Positions 24,938-32,461 of a DNA stretch of 64,000 nt are shown piece by piece; position 1 is the stretch's first letter; each line of letters starts with the position of its first letter. A program made the position numbers and the translations under genes. The notes under the pieces are model-generated. The model was not told where the DNA came from. It was given only the letters and a program-made list of their open reading frames with translations, and searched no databases. Source of the stretch: Acuticoccus mangrovi (GTDB taxonomy: Bacteria; Pseudomonadota; Alphaproteobacteria; Rhizobiales; Amorphaceae); contig NZ_JAEKJA010000027.1 in NCBI RefSeq assembly GCF_016411865.1, positions 54,781 through 118,780 on the forward strand. Reading direction: 5' to 3'.

Positions 24938-25831
24938 TCACGAGACGTCGCGCGTCGCGGTCCTCAGATAGTCGATGATCGCCGAGAAGTCCCGGCCCGC
25001 GCCGCCGTGCTCCTCGAAGTACCGGTAGAGCGCCAGGGCGTGCGCGCCCATCGGGGTGGCCTGGCCCGCCTCCGCCGCCGCCTGCTGCGACAGGCCGAGA
25101 TCCTTCAGCATGAGCTCGGTGGCGAAGCCCGGCTTGTAGCCGTTGTCGGCCGGGCTCTGCGGGCCGGTGCCAGGCACCGGGCAGTAGGTGTTGACCGACC
25201 AGCACGAGCCCGACGAGGTCGACATCACGTCGAACGCCGCCTGAGCGGAGAGGCCGAGCTTCTCGGCGAGGGCGAACGCCTCGCAGGTGCCGATCATCGA
25301 GATCCCCAGCAGCATGTTGTTGCAGATCTTGGCCGCCTGCCCCGCGCCGCCGTCGCCGCAATGGACGATCCGGCCGCCCATCTCGTCGAGGATCGGGCCG
25401 ACCTTCTCGAACGCCTCGCGCGAGCCGCCGACCATGAATGTCAGCGTCCCCGCGCTCGCCCCGACGGTGCCGCCCGACACCGGCGCGTCGACCGCCAGGA
25501 GCCCCGCCGCCGCGGCGAGCTCATGGGCCTTCTTCGCGCTCGTGACGTCGACGGTCGAGCAGTCGACCGCGACGGCTCCCCGTCGCGCCGCCGGTATCAT
25601 CTGCGCATAGACCGTCAGCACGATCGGGCCGTTCGGCAGCATGGTCACGACGAAGTCGGCATCGGCGACGGCCTCCGCCACGCTCGCCGCGGTGGCGATC
25701 CCTACCTCCCGCGCCGCCGCCATCGCCTCGGGCACGGCATCGAAGCCCGTCAACGCGTAGCCGGCGTTCTTGAGGTTGATCGCCATCGGCAAGCCCATGT
25801 TGCCGAGCCCGATGAATGCGACAGTGCTCAT
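24938..25831 (-). CDS. 3-hydroxyisobutyrate dehydrogenase-type oxidoreductase
   Basis: 297-aa beta-hydroxyacid dehydrogenase. ATG 25831 was chosen for its SD (GGGGGAGGA). Motifs: NAD-binding GLGNMGLPMA (about 8-17), substrate-binding DAPVSGGTVGASAGTLTFM, and the catalytic Lys in GQAAKICNNMLLG. It probably oxidises 3-hydroxyisobutyrate in valine breakdown, but 2-(hydroxymethyl)glutarate or tartronate semialdehyde are alternatives in this family. Convergent with the TRAP operon, it may act on a related hydroxy acid; no other valine-catabolic gene is next to it. Confidence 0.9.
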   Translation of the reverse strand: MSTVAFIGLGNMGLPMAINLKNAGYALTGFDAVPEAMAAAREVGIATAASVAEAVADADFVVTMLPNGPIVLTVYAQMIPAARRGAVAVDCSTVDVTSAKKAHELAAAAGLLAVDAPVSGGTVGASAGTLTFMVGGSREAFEKVGPILDEMGGRIVHCGDGGAGQAAKICNNMLLGISMIGTCEAFALAEKLGLSAQAAFDVMSTSSGSCWSVNTYCPVPGTGPQSPADNGYKPGFATELMLKDLGLSQQAAAEAGQATPMGAHALALYRYFEEHGGAGRDFSAIIDYLRTATRDVS

Positions 25832-25989
25832 ATGATGTCCTCCCCCCTTCAAGCGTCTCGTTTTGCGCACCGGAGCGCGGCGCGGGAGGGCCGGCCGAAC
25901 CGCACGTCACCCGCGAGAGGGCACCCTACACCGGAGCGCACGCAAAGGGTCGCGCCACGGCGACGGGGTGTGAGGCCTGAGGAGGAATC

Positions 25990-26024
25990 CGCCGCGGGTG
26001 CTCTTGTGGCGAGCGCCCGCGGCG
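25990..26024 (-). terminator. strong stem-loop after sufB-like gene
   Basis: A stem of 14 positions with a 7-base loop lies 11 bases beyond the sufB-like stop: CGCCGCGGG-x-GCTC pairs with GAGC-x-CCCGCGGCG, 13 Watson-Crick pairs with one mismatch. There is no good T-tract. It probably ends or protects the efe-suf transcript. Confidence 0.55.
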
Positions 26025-26034
26025 ACGGGGGTGG

Positions 26035-27150
26035 TTACATCGAGCCCGACTTCGCGGCCTCGATCATCGCCTTCACGGAGCTGCGCACCTCGCTCGGCAG
26101 ATCCTGCTCCTTGAGGTTCAGGAAGCCTTCCACGATCAGATCGCGGGCGAGATCCTCGCTCATTCCCGAGGACATCAGGTAGGCCATCTTCTCCTCGCTG
26201 ATCATGCCGACCGAGGCTTCGTGCGAGAGCTGCGACTTCGAGTGGCGGGCGAGCAGCGCCGGAACCGAGAGGATCTCGCCCTCGTCCGTCATCTTCAGGC
26301 CGTCGCAGCCGAGGAAGCCGTAGGTGTCCGCCGCCTCGCCCACGAGCCGGGCCTCGTTGGTGATGCTGCCGCCGGCCGTCACCATCCGCGTCAGGCTTTC
26401 GGAGCGGGCGCCCTTGCCGTTGAGGTGGGTCTCGCTCCGCATGATCCGGTTGGCACCCGCCGGCGCGAACACGACGGAGTGGTCGTTCGCCACCGCGTTC
26501 TCGCCGAGGAAGCTGACGCTGTTCGAGGCGTGATGCTTCACCGGGGCGACGAGCACCTGGTTGCTGCTCACCCGCGCCCCCGCGCCCACCTTGGTGCGGT
26601 TGTAGCTGTGGATGTCCATGTCGACGCCCCACTGCTCGATGGTCAGCGAGCGGCACACGGCACCTTCGTGGATGTAGGCCTCGCCGATCGAGACGTGGTG
26701 GCCGGCGCGCACGCTCTCCGGCACCGCCGAGCCGGAGATCATCTCGACCTCGGCACCCTTCTCGATGACGGTGATGTCGTGGATGAACTGGCGACCCTGC
26801 GGCGTGCCGATGACGGAGAAGGTCTGCAGCGGGAGACGCACCTTGGCGCCCTCGCGGACACGGACGAAGTGCCCGACGGGGTCTTCGGTGCGCTCGGCGG
26901 CGAGCTTCACGTGCTCGTTCTCGTCGGGCGAGATGAGACCGAACATCAGGTCCTGCACCCAGCTATAGAGCCCGAGCGCATCCTTCAGCGGCATGATCTC
27001 GACCTGGGGATCCTCGCTGTGCACGTAGCGCACGCTCTGGTCGACGAGAATGCAGGTCCCGGAGCGCCGGGCATCATCTTCGTAGCCCACGGGCGCCAGG
27101 AAATTCCGCTCTTCGTTGCTTAGGGCGGGCATTGATTTTTCCGTCAGCAT
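26035..27150 (-). CDS. SufB/SufD family Fe-S scaffold-like protein
   Basis: 371-aa protein of the SufBD fold. The family C-terminal core is intact: LGCDGLKM (equivalent region to the SufB cysteine), QLSHEASVG (the His-Glu pair near the SufB active site), then EEKMAYLMSSGMSEDLARDLIVEGFL. It is shorter than E. coli SufB (495 aa) and lacks its N-terminal part. SD GGAGG precedes ATG 27150. It lies 46 bases after sufC in a tail of the efe iron-uptake operon. A SufC plus a single SufBD protein is the minimal two-gene form known in some archaea and bacteria. It probably assembles or stores Fe-S units; no suf/isc desulfurase is in the window. Confidence 0.85.
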   Translation of the reverse strand: MLTEKSMPALSNEERNFLAPVGYEDDARRSGTCILVDQSVRYVHSEDPQVEIMPLKDALGLYSWVQDLMFGLISPDENEHVKLAAERTEDPVGHFVRVREGAKVRLPLQTFSVIGTPQGRQFIHDITVIEKGAEVEMISGSAVPESVRAGHHVSIGEAYIHEGAVCRSLTIEQWGVDMDIHSYNRTKVGAGARVSSNQVLVAPVKHHASNSVSFLGENAVANDHSVVFAPAGANRIMRSETHLNGKGARSESLTRMVTAGGSITNEARLVGEAADTYGFLGCDGLKMTDEGEILSVPALLARHSKSQLSHEASVGMISEEKMAYLMSSGMSEDLARDLIVEGFLNLKEQDLPSEVRSSVKAMIEAAKSGSM

Positions 27151-27196
27151 GACTGCCTCCAGTGGTGGGACGGATTATTGGGCAGAACTCAAGCCG

Positions 27197-27919
27197 TCAT
27201 GGCTGCATCGTCTTGTAGCCATGCTTTTGAATGCTCTCGAATAGGGCACGTGGCTCACCGGAGCGTACGATGTGCCCGTCGATCATGACATGACCTACAT
27301 CAGCCTCGATGTAGTCGAGAATGAACCCGGTATGGGTGATGATCAGCGCCGATCTCGCCTCCCCGGCCCGGTTCGGCGTGCGCATGAGACGGTTTATCGC
27401 ATCCCCCACGGCCGAGATGTGCTCGAGGTCGACGCCGCTCTCGGGCTCGTCGAACAGCAGAAGGCGGGGATCTTGGAGGAAGAGCTTGAACACCTCCCAG
27501 CGTTTCACCTCGCCGCCGGAGAAGCCGACATTGATGTGCCGGGCGGCGAAGTCCGCGAGGTCCAGCGACGCCGCCTCGCGGTGCAGGATGTCCGCCGAGC
27601 CGAGCGTCTGACTGAAGTCCTCGACGGTGACGCCGTCGATCGCCGGCGGGCGCTGAAACGCCATGCCGATACCGCGGCGGGCGCGCTCGTCGATCGCGAG
27701 GCCGTCGATCCTCTCGCCGCCGAGACGGATCTCGCCGGCGCTCACGACGTAGGGCGGAAGCCCCATGATCGCGGACAGCAGCGTGGACTTGCCCGACCCG
27801 TTCGGACCGAAAAGGACGTGCACCTCGCCCGCGCCGATCTCCAAGTCGACGGCACGCAGAATGGGCACGCCCTTGGCCGCCACATCGAGACCACGGATCC
27901 CGAGAATTTGCTCGGCCAC
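27197..27919 (-). CDS. sufC: SufC-like ABC ATPase
   Basis: 240-aa cytosolic ABC ATPase of the SufC type. Walker A GPNGSGKST, the Q-loop in MAFQRPPAI, signature FSGGEVKRWEV, Walker B LLLFDEPESGVD (the SufC-specific ESG pattern) and H-loop ITHTGF are all intact. It powers conformational changes in a SufBD-type scaffold encoded 46 bases downstream. AGGGAGG (about 27926-27932) is the SD, and a 25-bp inverted repeat lies just beyond it. It is 157 bases below the imelysin gene, so it may have its own promoter. Confidence 0.9.
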   Translation of the reverse strand: MAEQILGIRGLDVAAKGVPILRAVDLEIGAGEVHVLFGPNGSGKSTLLSAIMGLPPYVVSAGEIRLGGERIDGLAIDERARRGIGMAFQRPPAIDGVTVEDFSQTLGSADILHREAASLDLADFAARHINVGFSGGEVKRWEVFKLFLQDPRLLLFDEPESGVDLEHISAVGDAINRLMRTPNRAGEARSALIITHTGFILDYIEADVGHVMIDGHIVRSGEPRALFESIQKHGYKTMQP

Positions 27920-27943
27920 GACGCAACCTCCCTTCGTTCATTG

Positions 27944-27968
27944 GGATGGAAGTGTCACCATTCCATCC
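27944..27968 (-). promoter_or_regulatory. 25-bp inverted repeat in the sufC leader
   Basis: GGATGGAA (27944-27951) and TTCCATCC (27961-27968) are perfect 8-bp arms around a 9-base spacer, placed 25-49 bases before the sufC start and just upstream of its SD. It could be an operator for an iron or Fe-S regulator, or a leader hairpin. Beside it is a perfect palindrome TTGCGCGCAA (27971-27980). Confidence 0.5.
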
Positions 27969-28076
27969 TATTGCGCGCAACAAATAGTCTGCAGTAACGC
28001 CGCGCCGACCATCCCGACCGCGTGAACCGGACGATCGGGACGGCCGTCGCAGCGCCACCGCGGCGGCCGGCTCGCC

Positions 28077-28898
28077 TCAGTCGAGGCCGAGCTTGCCGCG
28101 CAGCGTGGAGAGGTCTTCGGCCAGCGTGTTGACGCGGCTCGCGAGCAGCGCGCGGTCCGAGTCGGTCAGCTTCTCGTAGCTCTCGAAACCATGGTCGGTC
28201 TTGTACTTCGCCAGAGTCTCGTCGACCTGGTCGAAGTTCGCCTGGACCTTCGCCACGAAGTCCGGGTCCTGCTCGCTCACGATGGGCTTCAGCAGCTCGA
28301 AGATCTTCTCCGAACCGTCGAAGTTCGCCTGGAAGTCCCACAAATCGGTGCGGCTGTAGCGGTCTTCCTCGCCCGAGATCTTGGTCGCGGCGACCTCTTC
28401 CATCAGCGCCGCGGCACCGCCGACGACCACCTCCGGCGGGAAGGTCAGGCTGTTGATGCGGTCGTTGAGGTCGGTCACGTCGGCCTGGAGCTGATCGGCG
28501 TACTCGCCGAGCCCGTCGGTCGTGTTCTGCTCCCAGAGCACGTACTCGATGCGGTGGAAGCCGGTGAACTTCGGATCCTTCTCGCCCTGCTCGTAGTCGT
28601 CGGCGCGGGCGTCGATCGACACGTCGAGGTCACTGAACAGCTCGGCGATGGGCTCGACCGCCTCGTAGCTGGTGCGGGTCGGCGCGAACAGCGACTTCGC
28701 CTTCTCCACGTCGCCCGCCTTGATCGCGGCCACGAACTCCTCGGTGTCCTTCACAAGCTCTTCGGTATTCTCGGCCACGTAGATCTTGTACTCCGTGATC
28801 GGCTCGACGAGTTCGAGCGTCACATCGGCGGCAAGGGCCAGGCCGTATGCGGCGGTGGACGCCACGACGCTGGCTGCGACAACCGGGATCAGTCTCAT
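28077..28898 (-). CDS. EfeO/EfeM-like imelysin-domain periplasmic protein
   Basis: 273-aa secreted protein with a signal peptide (cleaved after about AYGLALAA) and an all-helical M75/imelysin domain. The diagnostic HxxE metal motif is present (HRIEYVLWEQ, about 100). It has no cupredoxin domain, unlike the EfeO upstream, so it corresponds to the short EfeM type. It is the fourth gene of the efe operon, 21 bases after efeB. EfeM/EfeO proteins bind iron in the periplasm and feed the EfeU permease. Two imelysin proteins in one operon suggests different affinities or metals. Confidence 0.88.
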   Translation of the reverse strand: MRLIPVVAASVVASTAAYGLALAADVTLELVEPITEYKIYVAENTEELVKDTEEFVAAIKAGDVEKAKSLFAPTRTSYEAVEPIAELFSDLDVSIDARADDYEQGEKDPKFTGFHRIEYVLWEQNTTDGLGEYADQLQADVTDLNDRINSLTFPPEVVVGGAAALMEEVAATKISGEEDRYSRTDLWDFQANFDGSEKIFELLKPIVSEQDPDFVAKVQANFDQVDETLAKYKTDHGFESYEKLTDSDRALLASRVNTLAEDLSTLRGKLGLD

Positions 28899-28919
28899 GG
28901 TTGCGTTTCCTTTCTGGTC

Positions 28920-30248
28920 TCACGATGGAGAGGTTGCGCGGCGACGGACGGCCTCCACGAGGGAGCGTCCGAGGTAGTCGCCGGGATCACGCACGCCAGG
29001 CAGAGCGTAGAAGTAGCCGCCGCCGACGGGCTTGATGTATTCTTCGAGAGGCTCGCCGTTGAGGCGGTTCTGGACCGCGATGAACCCCTTCTCGAGGTCC
29101 GCCTGGTAGGCGATGAAGAGGAGCCCCTGATCGAGCTGACCGGACGAGGCGACGCCGTTCGAATAGTTGAAGGCGCGGCGCAGGATCAGGTTCTCCTCGC
29201 TCGCCCGCGTGCGCGGGTTGGCGAGGCGGATGTGGGCGTCGAGCGGGGTGATCGCGCCGTCCGGATCGCTCGCATAGTCGGGCGTGTCGTACTCGGTGGC
29301 GCCCGGTCCCGCGCCGAGCGGGGCCCCGGTCGCCTTGGCACGACCGAAGATCTCCTCCTGCTCCCGCAGCGGCGTGCGGTCCCACCGCTCCACGAAATTG
29401 CGAATGATGCGGACGGCCTGATAGGTGCCGCCGTGCGCCCACTCCGGCTCGTCGTTGTGAGGGCCGACCCAGACGATCTCGTTCATCAGCGCGGTGTCGG
29501 TGGAATTGGGGTTGGCCGAGCCGTCGTGAAAGCCGAGGAAGTTGCGCGCGGTCGGCTCGCGCCCGTCCTCCATCGGCGCGGCGACGGGCACGCTGCCCTC
29601 CTGGCTCCAGCGCAGCACCATGAATTGAGAGAGATTCTTCACGATGTCCCGCAAGGCGTGGATGTTGGTGTCCTGCAGGTTGGCGTTGAACTGGATCGCG
29701 AGGTCGCCGTGGCAGATGTCGCGGTCGAGCGCGTCGTTGGGGAACTGCGTCATCCGCACCAGTTGGCGCGGCTTGAGCGGGGCGAGCCACGGCCGCCCTT
29801 CGAACAGCGACGCGCCGAACGACACCGTGATGGTGAGGTTGTCCGGCTCGATGACGGGACCGAGGATGCCCGAATCCGGCGGCGGCAGCTTCGGATCGGC
29901 CGTTGGCGTTTCGCCGCCGTGCATCAGGAAGGAGATGCGCTCGGTGAGAAGGCGAAGCATCGTTTCCAGATCGTCCGGCGACTGCACGATCAGGTCGAAG
30001 GCGGTGACGAGCCCGGCGGCCGGGCGCGCCGTGGTGATGCCCGCCTGGTGGATGCCGTAGAAGGACTGGCGCTGCAGCTGATCCGCGTTGCCCTTTGGCG
30101 CGACCGCGACCTGTTCGTCGCCCTCGCTCCCGGCGAGGGCACGCCCGCCGGCGAGGGCGACGGCACCGGTGCCGAAGCCGACGAGGACCTGACGGCGGCT
30201 CGCGCCGCGGGGATGGTGTTTCGGTCGGGAGGGTTTGAATGTCGTCAT
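28920..30248 (-). CDS. efeB: EfeB Dyp-type haem peroxidase / deferrochelatase
   Basis: 442-aa periplasmic Dyp-type peroxidase. ATG 30248, one base after the efeO stop, is preferred over an in-frame TTG three codons upstream. A Tat signal (SRRQVLVGF, about 17-25) directs folded export. The GxxDG motif is GFHDG (Asp242), the proximal haem His is His339 in LDAHIRLANPR, and the Arg in ILRRAFNYSN completes the distal site. EfeB oxidises Fe(II) for uptake by EfeU and has been reported to remove iron from haem. It is coupled to efeO. Length is typical (about 420-445 aa). Confidence 0.94.
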   Translation of the reverse strand: MTTFKPSRPKHHPRGASRRQVLVGFGTGAVALAGGRALAGSEGDEQVAVAPKGNADQLQRQSFYGIHQAGITTARPAAGLVTAFDLIVQSPDDLETMLRLLTERISFLMHGGETPTADPKLPPPDSGILGPVIEPDNLTITVSFGASLFEGRPWLAPLKPRQLVRMTQFPNDALDRDICHGDLAIQFNANLQDTNIHALRDIVKNLSQFMVLRWSQEGSVPVAAPMEDGREPTARNFLGFHDGSANPNSTDTALMNEIVWVGPHNDEPEWAHGGTYQAVRIIRNFVERWDRTPLREQEEIFGRAKATGAPLGAGPGATEYDTPDYASDPDGAITPLDAHIRLANPRTRASEENLILRRAFNYSNGVASSGQLDQGLLFIAYQADLEKGFIAVQNRLNGEPLEEYIKPVGGGYFYALPGVRDPGDYLGRSLVEAVRRRATSPS

Positions 30249-30249
30249 G

Positions 30250-31431
30250 TCATCCAAGTCCGATCGCGTCAGGGATTTGGTTGAGTGCGGCGGCGAGGTT
30301 CTCGAACGCCTCGGTCAGCGCCTTGCGGGAGGCCTCGTCGACCGTGTCGTAGGGTGGGAAGCCGTCCGCCCCGCGGAGGCCGTCGAGCGCGGCACGCACG
30401 GCTTCGCGCTGTGCGCTCACCTTGGCGGCGAGCTCCGGCGCCGCCGGCTCCAGCACCGGGTTCAGGAGCTCGACGATGCGGTCGATGCCGTCGAGGTTCG
30501 CCTCGAGGTCGGTCAGGTCGGTGTGGGCGTAGTGGTCCTCGCCGGCCATGATGCGGCCCTGGGCGAGCTGATCGGCCATCGCGCCCGGGTTCTCGGTGAG
30601 GAAGGCCGGCGAGAGCTTGAGCTGGCGCAGCCGGTCCTTGAGCGTCGTGACGTCGGCGACGAGCTTGTCGGCAACGGCGTCGAGCCCGTCGAGGCTGTTC
30701 TCGGCGAAGAGGCCGTACTCGATGCGATGATAGCCGGTGAAGGCCGGATCCTCCTCGCGCTTGGCGAGGTAGTCGGCGACCGGATCGATGGCGTTCTCGA
30801 GGTCGGAGAAGCGGAAGACGGCGGGCTCGATGTGCTTGTAGGGCACGCGCGCGGGCTCGTAGAGGGCGCGCGCCTTGGCGAGATCGCCCGCCTTGATGGC
30901 GGCGGCCAGCGCCTCCGCCTGGTCGACCATCGCCCCGCTCTGGCGGATCAGATAGAACTTGTACTCCGACAGCGGGCCGAGGAGCTTGCGCAGCGTCGGC
31001 GTCGCCGCGGCCTCGGCCGCCTCGTCCGAGTGGGTCACGTGGAGGACGCCGCGCGGGTTGGACAGGAGCCCGCACGTCATCTCGTAGTCGCCCGGAGAGA
31101 GGCGCGCCGACAGCGTCTGGCGGAAGCCCGGGGCGATGTTCTCCCGCTCGGCGACCACCATCACGCCGTCGAGGATCTCCCATTCCACCGGCCGATCGGA
31201 CTGGTTGAGGATCTCGAACGAGCGCTTGCCGGCCGGCACCGTCAGCTCGTTGGGCTCGCACGCCCGCGCGGTGACGGCGACGGTCGCGTCCTGCCCGCCC
31301 TGCGGGGCCTGCCGCCCCTGCGAGGCGAAGTAGAAGGCCGCCCCGCCGGCGATCGCGAGCAGCGCCGCCCCGGCGACGCCGGCCCGCAACAACCACGCGG
31401 AAGAGGTCGAGGTAGGGTCTTGGTCAGGCAT
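30250..31431 (-). CDS. efeO: EfeO iron-binding protein (cupredoxin plus imelysin)
   Basis: 393-aa protein with one N-terminal hydrophobic segment (about 12-36) that is either a signal or an anchor. A cupredoxin-like domain follows (about 48-130, with conserved Cys in VTARACEPNEL and YEMTCG), then an imelysin/M75 domain with the HxxE motif HRIEYGLF. This layout is the classical EfeO. It binds Fe(II)/Fe(III) and Cu in the periplasm and delivers iron to EfeU. Its start overlaps the efeU stop by 8 bases and its stop is one base before efeB, so all three are co-translated. Confidence 0.93.
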   Translation of the reverse strand: MPDQDPTSTSSAWLLRAGVAGAALLAIAGGAAFYFASQGRQAPQGGQDATVAVTARACEPNELTVPAGKRSFEILNQSDRPVEWEILDGVMVVAERENIAPGFRQTLSARLSPGDYEMTCGLLSNPRGVLHVTHSDEAAEAAATPTLRKLLGPLSEYKFYLIRQSGAMVDQAEALAAAIKAGDLAKARALYEPARVPYKHIEPAVFRFSDLENAIDPVADYLAKREEDPAFTGYHRIEYGLFAENSLDGLDAVADKLVADVTTLKDRLRQLKLSPAFLTENPGAMADQLAQGRIMAGEDHYAHTDLTDLEANLDGIDRIVELLNPVLEPAAPELAAKVSAQREAVRAALDGLRGADGFPPYDTVDEASRKALTEAFENLAAALNQIPDAIGLG

Positions 31432-32278
31432 GGGAATCGCTTTGGGTGGTGGAGTGCGTCAGGACCTCGCGTGATGGGGCCATCGGCCAGAGAAACAGCG
31501 TCAGCGTGGCGGCGAGGAAGCCGAGATAGATGATCACCTCGCCGACGGTCGGCGCCTCCTCGTAGGAGAAGACCCCCGACAGGATCGTGCCGATGAGGCT
31601 CGACACGGGCAGCACGGCGCTGAGGTCGAAGGCGTGCGTCTGGAGGCCGTTCCAGATCCCCGCCTCATGCAGGTGCTTGACCGAGCTCGACAACAGCCCC
31701 GCCGCGACGAAGAGGATGAAGATGCCGGTCCAGCGGAAGAAGCGGTGGAGGTTCAGCCGCACGCCGCCGGCGTAGATCGCGAGACCGACGCAGACCGCGA
31801 CGGCGACGCCGAGCAGCGCGCCGATCGGCGCCGCGGGCCCGGTGCTCTGCTGGAAGATCGCGAGCAGGAAGAAGATCGACTCCAGGCCCTCGCGGGCGAC
31901 GGCGAAGAAGACGATGCCGATCAGCGCCCAGGTGCCGCTCGAGTGCTTGGCGAGTGCCGCATCGATGGAATCGTGCAGCTCGGACTTGATGGATCGCGCC
32001 GCCTTGCGCATCCAAAACACCATCGAGACCAGCACGGCGACGGCGACCACGCCGACCAGCGCCTCGAAGAGTTCCTGCGTCTTCTGCGGAAACTCCGCGC
32101 TGACGAGCTGCAGGCCGGTGCCGACGAAGAGCGACATCGCCACCGCCAGGAAGACGCCGATCCACACCGCCGGCATCCACTGCGAACGGCCCGTCTGACG
32201 CAGATAGGTCGCGACGATGCCGGTGATCAGTGCCGCTTCGATGCCCTCGCGCAGCATGATGAGAAAGGGTGGGAGCAT
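31424..32278 (-). CDS. efeU: EfeU ferrous iron permease (FTR1 family)
   Basis: 284-aa inner-membrane permease with seven predicted helices. Both FTR1 iron motifs are intact: REGIE at 10-14 and REGLE at 129-133. It imports iron oxidised by EfeB, with EfeO as the binding partner. It is first in the efe operon. ATG 32278 is the only possible start because an in-frame stop lies three codons upstream. The nearest SD-like sequence (GGGGAGG, 32301-32307) is 22 bases away, unusually far. The EfeUOB system is induced by low pH and iron limitation in enterobacteria. Confidence 0.94.
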   Translation of the reverse strand: MLPPFLIMLREGIEAALITGIVATYLRQTGRSQWMPAVWIGVFLAVAMSLFVGTGLQLVSAEFPQKTQELFEALVGVVAVAVLVSMVFWMRKAARSIKSELHDSIDAALAKHSSGTWALIGIVFFAVAREGLESIFFLLAIFQQSTGPAAPIGALLGVAVAVCVGLAIYAGGVRLNLHRFFRWTGIFILFVAAGLLSSSVKHLHEAGIWNGLQTHAFDLSAVLPVSSLIGTILSGVFSYEEAPTVGEVIIYLGFLAATLTLFLWPMAPSREVLTHSTTQSDSHA

Positions 32279-32461
32279 ATCGGTTCACGTGTCGTAGCAA
32301 CCTCCCCATCCCATAACTGGACTGTCGAAGTCAAATTAATATGTGGCTGAATCGGGACGACTTCGCCGACGTCGTCCGAGACCCGCCCCGTCGCGCGCGT
32401 CGCTATGAAATCCGATCCCCGTCCCCTATGGAGGCCGGAGCGAAACGATACGGAGGCTTCG
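32279..32461. promoter_or_regulatory. divergent region upstream of efeU and the amide hydrolase
   Basis: 183 bases that must carry the efe promoter. GACT-N5-AGTC (32320-32332) is a partial dyad; read on the minus strand the same stretch gives TGA-N9-TCC, one base from the RirA iron-box consensus TGA-N9-TCA. An AT-rich patch (AAATTAATATG, about 32333-32343) is adjacent. The iron-box reading is tentative. Confidence 0.4.
32436..32454. repeat. 19-bp intergenic element, copy 2
   Basis: CGGAGCGAAACGATACGGA differs from the copy at 21178-21196 by one base. Its end overlaps the CGGAGG SD of the downstream hydrolase, so a bound regulator would block translation initiation as well as transcription. 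Confidence 0.5.

Noticed and set aside
21435..24971. A 1178-codon open frame on the plus strand
   Set aside because: It lies in another frame of the DUF1445-dctPQM genes and is an Arg-rich, low-complexity translation.
26035..27919. The SufC/SufB-like pair as part of a full suf operon
   Set aside because: No sufS, sufD, sufE, sufT or IscR-type gene is adjacent; the neighbours are the efe genes.
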